Part shown: in pieces, positions 43,343-51,856 of the stretch
How the letters are laid out: every line of letters starts with the position of its first letter
Numbering within the stretch: position 1 is the first letter of the stretch
The notes under the pieces: model-generated
Databases searched by the model: none
The model's input: the letters and a program-made list of their open reading frames with translations, nothing else
What the model was told of the DNA's origin: nothing
Program-made: the position numbers and the translations under genes
Assembly (NCBI GenBank): GCA_003223025.1
Contig: QHXR01000001.1
Span: forward strand, 310,434 to 374,433
Direction of reading: 5' to 3'
Length of the DNA stretch: 64,000 nucleotides
Source of the DNA: Acidobacteriota bacterium
GTDB lineage: Bacteria; Acidobacteriota; Blastocatellia; Pyrinomonadales; Pyrinomonadaceae

Positions 43343-43840
43343 TTACAAAAGTCGATCTACGGCCTTCGAGATCGGAACCGTGATGTCGAACTTCGGATCG
43401 ATACCGCCGAACGCCGATCCCGAAACATTTCCTTGCTTGTCGAGAATGATGAACGACGGGAGTTGATCGACGTTGAATTTCTTCAGCGTCGCTACGCCGT
43501 CCGAATCGCGAAGCACGGGTACGTTAAGTTTACTTCCGGCGACAAACTTTTCTATATCCGCATTGGTCGCATAGTTTTTCGATTTCGCATTCGTCGAATC
43601 GGTCGCGACGAAGTAAACGACGACGTCCTTGCCGGAATAACGCTTCGCCAGAACATTTGTGTAGTCCGCCTGGTTCTTCGAGAGCGGCAACCAGCTCGCA
43701 CCCATCGCGAGAATGACCACCTTGCCGCGTTGTCCCTGCACGTCGATCTGTCCGCCGCTCAGACTGCTCAATGAAGTCTGGCCAAACGAAACGCCAACCG
43801 TGCCAACTAGAAAAATAAGAATCGCAATTATGGATCTCAT
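43343..43840 (-). CDS. Thioredoxin-like secreted protein without CxxC
   Basis: 165 residues from MRSIIAILIFLVGTVGVSFGQ, a signal peptide. TlpA/AhpC-like fold: GKVVILAMGASWLPLSKNQADYTN in the position of 'WASWCPPCR', then NVPVLRDSDG, and cis-Pro region DQLPSFIILDKQGNVSG. Both active-site Cys are replaced (SWLPLS), so it cannot perform thiol exchange. Last gene of a folK-panB-panC run; link to that pathway not evident. Confidence 0.8.
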   Translation of the reverse strand: MRSIIAILIFLVGTVGVSFGQTSLSSLSGGQIDVQGQRGKVVILAMGASWLPLSKNQADYTNVLAKRYSGKDVVVYFVATDSTNAKSKNYATNADIEKFVAGSKLNVPVLRDSDGVATLKKFNVDQLPSFIILDKQGNVSGSAFGGIDPKFDITVPISKAVDRLL

Positions 43841-43901
43841 AGTGTTAAGGACGCGAAACACACCGCGTCCTGTGGCGATTAGATGCACGCCGAGTGCCAA
43901 A

Positions 43902-44756
43902 CTACTGCCCTCGGTTTAGAAGCACGTTGTCGATCAGCCGAACGGTCCCGAATCGAACCGCGGCAGCTATAAATGTCTCGGTTTCGCCGACTCTTTCCAC
44001 CGGTTCGAGGCTTTTTCCGTCTACGACGGATATGTAATCCACGATCGCCATCGGCTCGTCGGCGATCCGGCGCTGCACGATTTCGATGAGTTTCGCGGCA
44101 TTTCGTTCGCCCTGTTTGAACGCGACCTTTGCCTCTCGAAGACCGGTAAAGATCACTGCAGCCTTCGCTCGTTCTTCAGGCGGAAGCAACTGATTTCGGG
44201 ATGATAACGCGAGGCCGGATTCTTCGCGAACGGTCGGCACGACGATGATCTCGGTTTCAAAGCCGAGATCCGCTGTCATTCGCTTTATGACGGTCACCTG
44301 CTGCGCATCCTTTTGACCAAAGAATGCGAGATCGGGCCGAATCGCATTAAAAAGAATTGCGACAACCGTTGCGACTCCTCGAAAATGTCCGGGACGCGAT
44401 GCTCCCTCGAGTCCTTCGGAAACGCCTTCGACATAAACGTATGTCGAAAAACCCTCGGGATAGATCTCGGAATTCTCCGGTGCGAAAATGTAATCGACCT
44501 CGAACTCGGCGAGCAGTGCGGCGTCACTCGTAAGATCGCGCGGATATCGGTCGAGATCACCCTTGTCATTGAACTGTTCGGGATTTACAAAGATTGAGAC
44601 GATGACGATGTCGGAGGCCGCTCGAGCTTCTTTAACAAGTGCGAGATGTCCCTCGTGCAAAGCACCCATCGTCGGCACAAACGCAATGGTTTTATTCTCA
44701 CGCCGCAGCTTGCGGGAGATCGACGCCATCCGCTGCCTACGGTTAATTATTTCCAC
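43902..44756 (-). CDS. panC: Pantothenate synthetase
   Basis: 284 residues, usual length. PanC condenses pantoate and beta-alanine using ATP. Motifs: VPTMGALHEGHLALV (HIGH-type), FVNPEQFNDKGD, GASRPGHFRGVATVV, FFGQKDAQQ, and SSRNQLL (KMSKS-like loop). Preceded by a small membrane protein gene that overlaps it by ten bases, and panB. Confidence 0.97.
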   Translation of the reverse strand: MEIINRRQRMASISRKLRRENKTIAFVPTMGALHEGHLALVKEARAASDIVIVSIFVNPEQFNDKGDLDRYPRDLTSDAALLAEFEVDYIFAPENSEIYPEGFSTYVYVEGVSEGLEGASRPGHFRGVATVVAILFNAIRPDLAFFGQKDAQQVTVIKRMTADLGFETEIIVVPTVREESGLALSSRNQLLPPEERAKAAVIFTGLREAKVAFKQGERNAAKLIEIVQRRIADEPMAIVDYISVVDGKSLEPVERVGETETFIAAAVRFGTVRLIDNVLLNRGQ

Positions 44757-45043
44757 AATTTATCGGCCGAAGTTTTGAACGTGGTTAATCGTAGAGGCGA
44801 TTCTTCGCTGGATCTGTCGCTCTGGATTTCCCGGATCGTTAACAGGATGGGAAGGACAAACGAAAGGAGCAGTATCCCGAAAATCAGAATTTCGAAATAA
44901 GATTCTGCGGAAAAAAAATCGCCTTCCGAATACGGGTTCGGCGCCGCAAAAAATTGTGACCGAACTCTCACCAATACGAACGCGAGAGCTGCAGGAGCCA
45001 GCATTGCGATAAGCAGTTTGAAAAAAAACCTTGCCGACGTCAT
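44747..45043 (-). CDS. Small two-helix membrane protein
   Basis: 98 residues with hydrophobic segments at about 7-27 and 48-69 and a charged C-terminal tail. Overlaps panC by ten bases and lies 19 bases after panB. Not recognised; position between panB and panC suggests coexpression only. Confidence 0.7.
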   Translation of the reverse strand: MTSARFFFKLLIAMLAPAALAFVLVRVRSQFFAAPNPYSEGDFFSAESYFEILIFGILLLSFVLPILLTIREIQSDRSSEESPLRLTTFKTSADKLWK

Positions 45044-45062
45044 ATGAGAAGCAGAGTTCGAA

Positions 45063-45932
45063 TTATTTCTTAACCGCTTTTGCCTCGACCAATTTTACGT
45101 CTTTCGGCAGACCGTATGATTCTTCTTCGTTCGGATAGTTTCCTGACTTCACATCCTGCATCCAGTTCGTGATCGCGTCGGTGATGACCTGGCTGACATT
45201 CGCGTACTGCCTTACGAATCGCGGCTGTCGTCCGAATGTAAATCCGATCAGATCGTGCAGAACAAGTACCTGAATGTCGCACGCGCTTCCGGCTCCGATT
45301 CCGATGGTTGAGATCTCAAGCTCGGCCGTTACGATCTCGGCGACCTCACGCGGAACGAGCTCGAGTACGATCGAGAACGCACCCGCTTCTTCGAGCATGT
45401 GAGCATCCTCGATAAGGATCTTTGCCGCGTCGGCGGTTTTAGCCTGCACTCGATAGCCGCCCATCTTATGAACCGACTGCGGTGTCAGTCCAACGTGCGC
45501 GACGACGGGAATTTCTTCATCGACGAGCCGCTTCACGAGTCCGACACGATTGCGTCCGCCTTCGAGCTTCACCGCTTCGGCACCACCGTCCTTCATCAAA
45601 CGAAGCGCGTTGCGGACGGCTTCATCGTCACCCGTGTGAAAACTTCCGTACGGCATATCGGCGACAAGAAGAGCGCGGCTCGATCCTCGCTTTACTGCGC
45701 GAGTCGCGGAACAGATCTCATCGAGCGTGACCGGAATCGTGTTGCCGTACCCGTGAATGACGTTTCCCATACTGTCGCCGACAAGGATGATATCCACACC
45801 GGCTTCATCGACGATCCGCGCCGTCGGATAATCGTAGGCCGTAAGGCAGACGAGCTTCTCGCCTTTTTCCTTTGCCGTCCGGAGCGCTGGGACGTAGACC
45901 TTCTCGGGTTTATCGGGTTTTAGATAGGCCAT
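45063..45932 (-). CDS. panB: 3-methyl-2-oxobutanoate hydroxymethyltransferase
   Basis: 289 residues. PanB makes ketopantoate with methylene-tetrahydrofolate. Motifs: CLTAYDYPTARIVDEAGVDIILVGDSMG, MPYGSF, AEAVKLEGG, HVGLTPQSVHKMGGY, VLELVP and GIGAGSACDIQVLVLHDLIG. First committed pathway gene of pantothenate; folK lies 37 bases upstream, linking folate and pantothenate. Confidence 0.97.
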   Translation of the reverse strand: MAYLKPDKPEKVYVPALRTAKEKGEKLVCLTAYDYPTARIVDEAGVDIILVGDSMGNVIHGYGNTIPVTLDEICSATRAVKRGSSRALLVADMPYGSFHTGDDEAVRNALRLMKDGGAEAVKLEGGRNRVGLVKRLVDEEIPVVAHVGLTPQSVHKMGGYRVQAKTADAAKILIEDAHMLEEAGAFSIVLELVPREVAEIVTAELEISTIGIGAGSACDIQVLVLHDLIGFTFGRQPRFVRQYANVSQVITDAITNWMQDVKSGNYPNEEESYGLPKDVKLVEAKAVKK

Positions 45933-45969
45933 AAATCGTGAATAGGATAGACCTTTGCCGAATTCAAGT

Positions 45970-46506
45970 CTAGTGGTTCGGACTTTCGCCGAAACCGTTC
46001 GAAGATATTGGATTCCAGCGTGTTACGGCTGAAGTGTCGGACGTTTCGGCGAGCAGAGTTTTGATGTCTTTCTGAAGGATCGGGTGGATGAACGTCGGAG
46101 CGATCTCGGACATCGGGACCAGTACGAAATTTCGAAGGTGAAGTCGCGGATGCGGCAATGTGAGGAATTCGGTATCGGTTTGCTCGTGATTATAGAAGAG
46201 CAGATCGAGATCGATCGTCCGGGGTTTCTTGAGTGACTTATCTTTGCGGCCGAGCAGATATTCGATCCGGAGCATGCGGGCCATCATCTGTGATGGCGTG
46301 ATGCTCTCGCATCGCAGCTCGGCGACCATGTTGAGAAAGTTCGTTTCGCTTTCGATCTCGACAGGCTCGGTCTCGTAGATTCCGGAGAGCTTGGTAACGG
46401 AGAAGCTCGCCTCCATTAACCCGCGCACGGCGAGCAGGAGATTTCCCGCGCGATCTCCAAGGTTCGATCCGATGCCGATGTAAGCTGTGATGGTTTCCGT
46501 ATCCAT
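45970..46506 (-). CDS. folK: HPPK, 2-amino-4-hydroxy-6-hydroxymethyldihydropteridine pyrophosphokinase
   Basis: 178 residues. HPPK transfers pyrophosphate in folate synthesis. Motifs: YIGIGSNLGDR, ETEPVEIESETNFLNMVAEL, RKDKSLKKPRTIDLDLLFY and LPHPRLHLRNFVLVPMSEIAP. Probable first gene of the folK-panB-x-panC operon. Confidence 0.97.
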   Translation of the reverse strand: MDTETITAYIGIGSNLGDRAGNLLLAVRGLMEASFSVTKLSGIYETEPVEIESETNFLNMVAELRCESITPSQMMARMLRIEYLLGRKDKSLKKPRTIDLDLLFYNHEQTDTEFLTLPHPRLHLRNFVLVPMSEIAPTFIHPILQKDIKTLLAETSDTSAVTRWNPISSNGFGESPNH

Positions 46507-46628
46507 TAAACAGGCAGGTGTTCTAACTACCTAAAATAACAGAAGCCTTGCGGAGATTTATATCTAAAATTAAAGTGCTGTCAATCTATCTCCGTCATCG
46601 GTGGTGGTTACTTCTGATTTCTTTTGTC

Positions 46629-46829
46629 TTAGCTCGCGTATGCGAGCGACAGCGTAGAGCCCCCGGCCTTAGCCCGGGGGCTGATCGACGAACGACCGAG
46701 CTCGCGTAGCGAGCGACAGACGACACGCATGTGAACTCTGCCGCTCGCCTACGCGAGCTCAGTGAATTTACAATGGTACCCCGGGCTAGGGCCGGGGGCT
46801 TTATGCTGTCGCTCGCATACGCGAACTAA
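46629..46829. repeat. Multi-hairpin repeat, copy 2
   Basis: Outer arms TTAGCTCGCGTATGCGAGCG (46629) and complement CGCTCGCATACGCGAACTAA (ending 46829); left hairpin CCCCCGG..CCGGGGG; inner arms GCTCGCGTAGCGAGCG and CGCTCGCCTACGCGAGC; right hairpin CCCCGGG..GCCGGGGG. The outer arm supplies the stop codon (TAG on the minus strand) of the gene at 46826. Fills the 319-base gap after folK. Confidence 0.9.
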
Positions 46830-48004
46830 ATCCGACTGGATGCCGAAGCTGCGACAGCAGACAACGGCTCCGTATTCTCCAACGCATTTTCAAGATTCGC
46901 GATGAGGTCCTCGACGGCTTCGATTCCGACCGATATTCGTATCAGGTCGGATGGCGGAGCGAGCTTTTCTCTCAGCGCCGCGGGGACGCTTGCGTGCGAC
47001 ATTGTGCACGGCATCGAGATGACTGAGCCTACCGATCCGAAGCTGACGGCAATGTCGAACAACGTGCAACTCTCGACGATCCTCTTCGAAATTGAAGGGT
47101 CACCCGTCGTGAAACTTATCACCGCTCCGCCTCCGGTCGCCTGACGCGCATGGATTTCGAAACCGGGATGTGTAGCGAGTCCCGGGTAATAAACATTCTT
47201 CACGATCCGTTGCCCGGTCAGAAATTTGGCGATCGTCAACGCGGAATTATTCTGGCGTTCCACACGAAGGTCGAGAGTTTTTATTCCACGATGCAGCAGC
47301 CACGATTCGAACGGAGCAAGACCTGCACCTTCCGCATTCTGATGAAACGCGATCTGGGCATGAAGCTGCGGATCATTCGTTACGACCGCTCCGCCCGTGA
47401 CGTCACTGTGCCCGCAGAGGAATTTCGTCGCGGAGTGAACGACGAGATCCGCTCCGAGGGCCAACGGCCGCTGCAGACACGGCGAGAGCATCGAATTATC
47501 AACCGCGAAAAGAACGTCGGAGTCGCGAGTTAGTGAAGCGATCGCTTCGATGTCGGAAATTCTTAGCAATGGGTTCGTCGGACTTTCGAGAAGGAGCAAT
47601 TTCGTCTGCGGGGTTATCGCGTTCTTCACCGAATCCAGATCAGAGGTATCGACATACTTCACTCCGATACCAAACCGTTGTACGACTTGATCGAGCAAGC
47701 GGATCGTTCCTCCGTAAAGATCGCTGCCGCAGAGAATTTCTTCACCAGTTGAGACGAGGCGCGTGAGCGCCGCTATCGCGGCCATGCCGCTTGCAAACGC
47801 GGAAGCATGCTTTCCGCCTTCGAGGTCCGCGATCTGACGTTCGACCAAACTACGCGTCGGATTGCCCGATCGCGTATAATCGTACTCGCCGAACTCGTCG
47901 ACCGACTCCTGACGAAAAGTCGCGGTTTGATAAATTGGCGGTGAGATCGCTCCGAAGGGATCGCCGTTTGATTCGGGTCGAACGCATCGTGTCGCGGTCT
48001 TCAT
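46826..48004 (-). CDS. Cystathionine gamma-synthase / O-acylhomoserine sulfhydrylase family enzyme (last of operon)
   Basis: 392 residues, fold-type I PLP enzyme. PLP Lys lies in HSATKFLCGHSDVTGG; phosphate binding ASGMAAI, and DNSMLSPCLQRPLALGAD. The family includes MetB, MetC, MetZ and methionine gamma-lyase, which cannot be separated by eye. Overlaps the AK-HSD gene by four bases in a SAM-II-preceded operon. The other PLP enzyme at 49748 is likely the paralogue; together probably synthase and beta-lyase. Confidence 0.88.
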   Translation of the reverse strand: MKTATRCVRPESNGDPFGAISPPIYQTATFRQESVDEFGEYDYTRSGNPTRSLVERQIADLEGGKHASAFASGMAAIAALTRLVSTGEEILCGSDLYGGTIRLLDQVVQRFGIGVKYVDTSDLDSVKNAITPQTKLLLLESPTNPLLRISDIEAIASLTRDSDVLFAVDNSMLSPCLQRPLALGADLVVHSATKFLCGHSDVTGGAVVTNDPQLHAQIAFHQNAEGAGLAPFESWLLHRGIKTLDLRVERQNNSALTIAKFLTGQRIVKNVYYPGLATHPGFEIHARQATGGGAVISFTTGDPSISKRIVESCTLFDIAVSFGSVGSVISMPCTMSHASVPAALREKLAPPSDLIRISVGIEAVEDLIANLENALENTEPLSAVAASASSRI

Positions 48005-49734
48005 GCGTACACCTCCCGACCGGCAGCGCGGGCGATCGCAAGCGGCTTCAGATCCCGAGATCGCTTCCGAATATCAAGTAGGTCTGCGACGACGGCTTCG
48101 GTCGTTGCCCAGCGACCGGCTCCTCGCCCTCGAATTAGACGAATACTTTCGTCGTTCTGTTCGAGCAACAGTGCATTGTCTGCGCCTCTCAGATCCGCGA
48201 ACGGATGCGTCGCGGGCAATTCGACAGGTTCAACTTTCGCTTCGACGCCCTCGTCGGTTCTTAGAAAGGAAGCGACGAGGCGGACGACATTGCCGCGGGC
48301 GATCGCTGCACTGACATCGGAAGTTTCCAGATCGTTGATGCCCTTCATGCTCACGTCTTTTTCTCGAAGCTCGATGCCAAATGCGGCCTTCGCCAGCAGG
48401 CATAGTTTCTGCGCGGAATCGCGGCCGCTGATATCAAGCGTCGGATCCGATTCGGCGAATCCCGCGGCTTGGGCGGCTCGGATAGCATTCTCCCGACTCT
48501 CACCTCGTGCTAATTCGTCGCAGATAAAATTGCATGTCCCATTCACGACGCCGGAAAAAGATTTGAGCGCCGCAGAATTCGAAACTGCTTCAAGAGCGGG
48601 CATCACGCCACCGACGGCGGCGCTATAACTAAGTGATCCGGCGAATTCAAAAGCGATCGCTTCGAGTCGATCGCGATGTTCCGACAGAAGCGCTTTGTTC
48701 GCTGTCACCACATGCCTCCCGAGTTTCAGAGCACGCTCCACGTACCGTCGCGTGGGATCAGTGCGGCCAAGCAGTTCGATCACAACATCGCAGTTCCGTT
48801 CGATCGCTTCGACAGGGTCCGAAGTAAATAATTTTTCGGGCACGCCGGCGGCTCGGGCTTTCTCCGGATTCCGATCTGCGACCGCGACGATCTCAAATGT
48901 CGACGGCAATTTCCTAAGTGCTTGGAACACTCCTCCGCCGACGGTACCGCATCCGAGAATCGCGATTCGTAACGGCTGGTCGAAGACACCAGTAGATTTG
49001 ATCAGTTCGCTCGGACCGCCATAAACTTCGGTCTCGACGTTTGATCCGATCGCGGTGATAGAGAAGTTTAGGCCGACGCTCTCCGCATATTTGACGGCCT
49101 TTTCTTGAACGACGTCAGAGCCGACATTTCGAACCATCTGCCAATTTGCTCGCCGAAATCGACGCGGCTGCGACAGGCTTTGATTCGGATCGGTTTCGTA
49201 AAGTCCGTCGACGTCCTTTATCAACACACACTCGGCACGCAGTCGATGAGCGAGGAATATCGCGGTGAGATCGGATCCGCCACGACCCAAAAGCGCGATC
49301 TCGCTCTCTTCGTTAATTCCTACGAAGCCGGAAACGACGACCACCGAGTTTTTCAAATCATCGCGTAACCTCACGTCATTCGCGCCGACGAGTTCCGCAT
49401 CGAGAATATCGCCGGTCGTCGAAAAGCCCGCTTGATCGGGCCTCAGAACGTTGACGGGAATTCCGGCCTTGTCGAGCGCAAGTCCCAGCAGCGCGGCTGC
49501 GGCCGCTTCTCCGGTTGCCAGCAGTGACGCGACTGACCGTGCCTGCGGCTGATCACTGACCGCGTTCGCGCGAGCCAGCAATTCGTCAGTCGTGTTCCCG
49601 AACGCCGAAACGACGGCGAGCACCTTCGAGCCGCGTCGCCACCGCGAATAGATTTCGTGAACGACGCGGGAGAGATCCGATTCATCTCGCAAAACTGAGC
49701 TCCCGAATTTTAAGACCGTGATCTTTGAGTTCAT
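48001..49734 (-). CDS. Bifunctional aspartate kinase / homoserine dehydrogenase without ACT domains
   Basis: 577 residues. Kinase residues 1-about 245 (LKFGSSVL, VVVVSGFVGINEE, ALLGRGGSDLTAIFLA). NAD-binding homoserine dehydrogenase follows at about 256 (IAILGCGTVGGGVFQAL, TANKALLSEH, GGVMPAL, NGTCNFI, FAESDPTLDISGRDSAQKL). ThrA/MetL proteins have about 820 residues with ACT domains between the halves; these are absent here. So it should escape Thr/Lys feedback, leaving control to the SAM riboswitch. It makes homoserine, the methionine precursor. Confidence 0.93.
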   Translation of the reverse strand: MNSKITVLKFGSSVLRDESDLSRVVHEIYSRWRRGSKVLAVVSAFGNTTDELLARANAVSDQPQARSVASLLATGEAAAAALLGLALDKAGIPVNVLRPDQAGFSTTGDILDAELVGANDVRLRDDLKNSVVVVSGFVGINEESEIALLGRGGSDLTAIFLAHRLRAECVLIKDVDGLYETDPNQSLSQPRRFRRANWQMVRNVGSDVVQEKAVKYAESVGLNFSITAIGSNVETEVYGGPSELIKSTGVFDQPLRIAILGCGTVGGGVFQALRKLPSTFEIVAVADRNPEKARAAGVPEKLFTSDPVEAIERNCDVVIELLGRTDPTRRYVERALKLGRHVVTANKALLSEHRDRLEAIAFEFAGSLSYSAAVGGVMPALEAVSNSAALKSFSGVVNGTCNFICDELARGESRENAIRAAQAAGFAESDPTLDISGRDSAQKLCLLAKAAFGIELREKDVSMKGINDLETSDVSAAIARGNVVRLVASFLRTDEGVEAKVEPVELPATHPFADLRGADNALLLEQNDESIRLIRGRGAGRWATTEAVVADLLDIRKRSRDLKPLAIARAAGREVYA

Positions 49735-49747
49735 TTCATTTCTCCCG

Positions 49748-50929
49748 TTATGCTTGTTGGGCCAGAGCTGCGTTTGAGCCGAGTGCTTGTTCCAAATCTG
49801 CGATCAGGTCGTCCGGATTTTCGAGTCCGACCGAGAGTCGCACGAGTCCGTCCGTGATCCCGGCAGACACGCGTTGTTCAATTGGCACTGAGCTATGAGT
49901 CATCGATGCCGGGTGCGTGATTATCGTTTCTGCCGCCCCGAGATTTTCGGCAAGTGCGCAGAGTTTGACCGAGTTCATCAGATCGATTCCGGCCTGCGTT
50001 CCGCCGGCGACCTCGAATGCGATCAGAGCCCCGCCAGTCGACTGCTGCTTTTGAGTTAGCTGATATTGCGGAAACGATTCGAGTCCGGGATAGATGACCC
50101 TTTCAATTTTCGGATGTGCTGAAAGAAACTGCGCGACGCGGAGCGCGTTCTCGGAATGCTGCCGCATTCTGAGCGGAAGCGTCTTTACGCCTTGAAGTGT
50201 CAGCCACGCGTCGAACGGAGACTGGATCGCGCCGGTCGCTTTTCGGATGTAGTCGAAGCGATCATTCAACGCGGAATCGCGCGTGATCAAAACTCCGCCC
50301 GTCGTTGCGTTGTGTCCCTCAATAAATTTTGTAGTCGAATGAAGGACGATGTCCGCGCCGAGATCGAGCGGCCGCTGAAGTGCAGGCGTGAGCAAAGTGT
50401 TATCGACGACGAGCAACGCGTCCGCGGCATGAGAAAGTTGCGCCGCGAGTGCGATATCGGTGAGCTTGAGAGTCGGGTTGGCAGGCGACTCAATAAAGAC
50501 AAGCTTTGCCGGACCGCGATTCAAACTATCTGCGAATGCTTTTTCATCTGACGTATCGACAAAATCGACGGCGACACCGAACGGAGCAAGCACCTCCCGC
50601 AACAGTCGGACCGTCCCGCCGTAGACCGCTTCGGAGACGACAACGCGATCGCCGCCCTTCAGCAGACCGAGAAACAGAGCAGTCGTTGCGGCGAGTCCGG
50701 TTGAAAAACAGGTAGCAAAGTCAGCGCCTTCGAGGGCGGCGAGCCTGAGCTCAAGTGCAGTAACGGTTGGGTTTCCGGCCCGGCTGTATGTGTAGCCTTT
50801 GTCGACCCCGACCGCTTCCTGGACGTAAGTCGTAGTCTGATAGATCGGTGTAAGCAGCGCTCCGGTCGTCGGATCGGGCGCAGATCCGGCGTGAAGCGCA
50901 AGTGTCTCGAGATTTATTTGATTTGCCAT
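49748..50929 (-). CDS. Cystathionine gamma-synthase / O-acylhomoserine sulfhydrylase family enzyme (first of operon)
   Basis: 393 residues. PLP Lys in HSTTKFIEGHNATTGG, with FSTGLAATTALFLGLLKGGD and DNTLLTPALQRPLDLGAD. Likely converts O-acylhomoserine to cystathionine or homocysteine. Ribosome site aaggaga precedes the ATG. First gene after the SAM-II leader. No acyltransferase (metX/metA) in the window. Confidence 0.88.
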   Translation of the reverse strand: MANQINLETLALHAGSAPDPTTGALLTPIYQTTTYVQEAVGVDKGYTYSRAGNPTVTALELRLAALEGADFATCFSTGLAATTALFLGLLKGGDRVVVSEAVYGGTVRLLREVLAPFGVAVDFVDTSDEKAFADSLNRGPAKLVFIESPANPTLKLTDIALAAQLSHAADALLVVDNTLLTPALQRPLDLGADIVLHSTTKFIEGHNATTGGVLITRDSALNDRFDYIRKATGAIQSPFDAWLTLQGVKTLPLRMRQHSENALRVAQFLSAHPKIERVIYPGLESFPQYQLTQKQQSTGGALIAFEVAGGTQAGIDLMNSVKLCALAENLGAAETIITHPASMTHSSVPIEQRVSAGITDGLVRLSVGLENPDDLIADLEQALGSNAALAQQA

Positions 50930-50992
50930 CGCAGTCTCCTTTTGTCTGCGTGGCGATAGGCGGGTGCTCGAAAAATGTCAGCGCGGAAAATG

Positions 50993-51022
50993 AAAAATCC
51001 CGCGCCGAAGACGACGCGGGAT
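50993..51022 (-). terminator. Leader terminator between riboswitch and methionine operon
   Basis: Stem ATCCCGCG / CGCGGGAT (8 bp), loop of ten bases, followed on the minus strand by TTTTT. It lies 20 bases after the aptamer and 63 bases before the first operon gene, placed for attenuation. Confidence 0.75.
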
Positions 51023-51042
51023 CTGAAATTTAAAATCCGCAC

Positions 51043-51090
<48 letters not shown>

Positions 51091-51119
51091 AAAATATTTT
51101 TGAAAAGATCGAGCTACTT

Positions 51120-51410
51120 TTATCGCACACGAGTTTTAGGTTTGTCAATCGGCGTGATGCGGTCGATGACGTCGGGTTGCGGACCATCGAATTCCTGATA
51201 CTGCTTGCGGTCGCCGTCCGTGAACTCGACCATGAGTTCGAGGTGTGAGCAGTGGAGACATGCGTAAGCCTTGATCTTCCTGGCGCCGACCGAAAACATA
51301 CGCTTCATGTACGATGTTTCGTTTGAGCAGAAATGAACATCTCCGCCTGATGAACCTTCCATCAACGAGCCTTCAATCATCGCCGTCGCACCGCATCTTA
51401 CACATTCCAT
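51120..51410 (-). CDS. Zinc-ribbon-like small protein
   Basis: 96 residues. CVRCGA at the N-terminus, CSNE, and CLHCSHLE: two CxxC pairs that would bind zinc, with an FTDGDRKQYQEFDGP segment after. Probably a cytoplasmic protein of the type with nucleic-acid or protein partners. No family name assigned. It ends 30 bases before the riboswitch, so any promoter for the methionine operon overlaps its 3' end. Confidence 0.72.
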   Translation of the reverse strand: MECVRCGATAMIEGSLMEGSSGGDVHFCSNETSYMKRMFSVGARKIKAYACLHCSHLELMVEFTDGDRKQYQEFDGPQPDVIDRITPIDKPKTRVR

Positions 51411-51512
51411 AGCGTTCGAGTTTGATAATACTAATTTTCAAGAAAGATCGGGGAACCTTTGTGTCTATCGGTCATCCCTCTTTCCTGGATTTTACCGCGT
51501 TAGCGGTCCGGC

Positions 51513-51661
51513 GAGTTTAGCCGTGGGTCTTAACCCACGGAATCCGCGAACCAACGAACGCGTCGCGTAGCGACGCACGAAACGCGATGTCTCGTGCGTC
51601 GCTACGCGACGCCGTTGTCGTATCCCTGGCTACCGTGGGGTTAAGACCCACGGCTAAACTC
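51513..51661. repeat. Multi-hairpin repeat, copy 3
   Basis: Outer arms GAGTTTAGCCGTGGGTCTTA (51513) and complement TAAGACCCACGGCTAAACTC (ending 51661). Central hairpin of 20 bp (51560-51580 with 51592-51612, core GCGTCGCGTAGCGACGC). It fills a 446-base gap between divergently read genes; I see nothing else supported in the gap. Confidence 0.88.
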
Positions 51662-51856
51662 GAACGTCGCTATCGCGACGAAGACAAATTGCAGCGCGAC
51701 TTCGCAAGCGCGCATTAAGATTTACATTTCGCGCTTTGGATGTTTCAATAGAACCAGATCCTTGATCGAATCCAGCAGTGTTTTCCGTTAGTTCGAAAAA
51801 CATTCGGGCGGGCATTAGGTGCGACCCGTCTTGACAAAAATTCTCACGCCAAAGCG

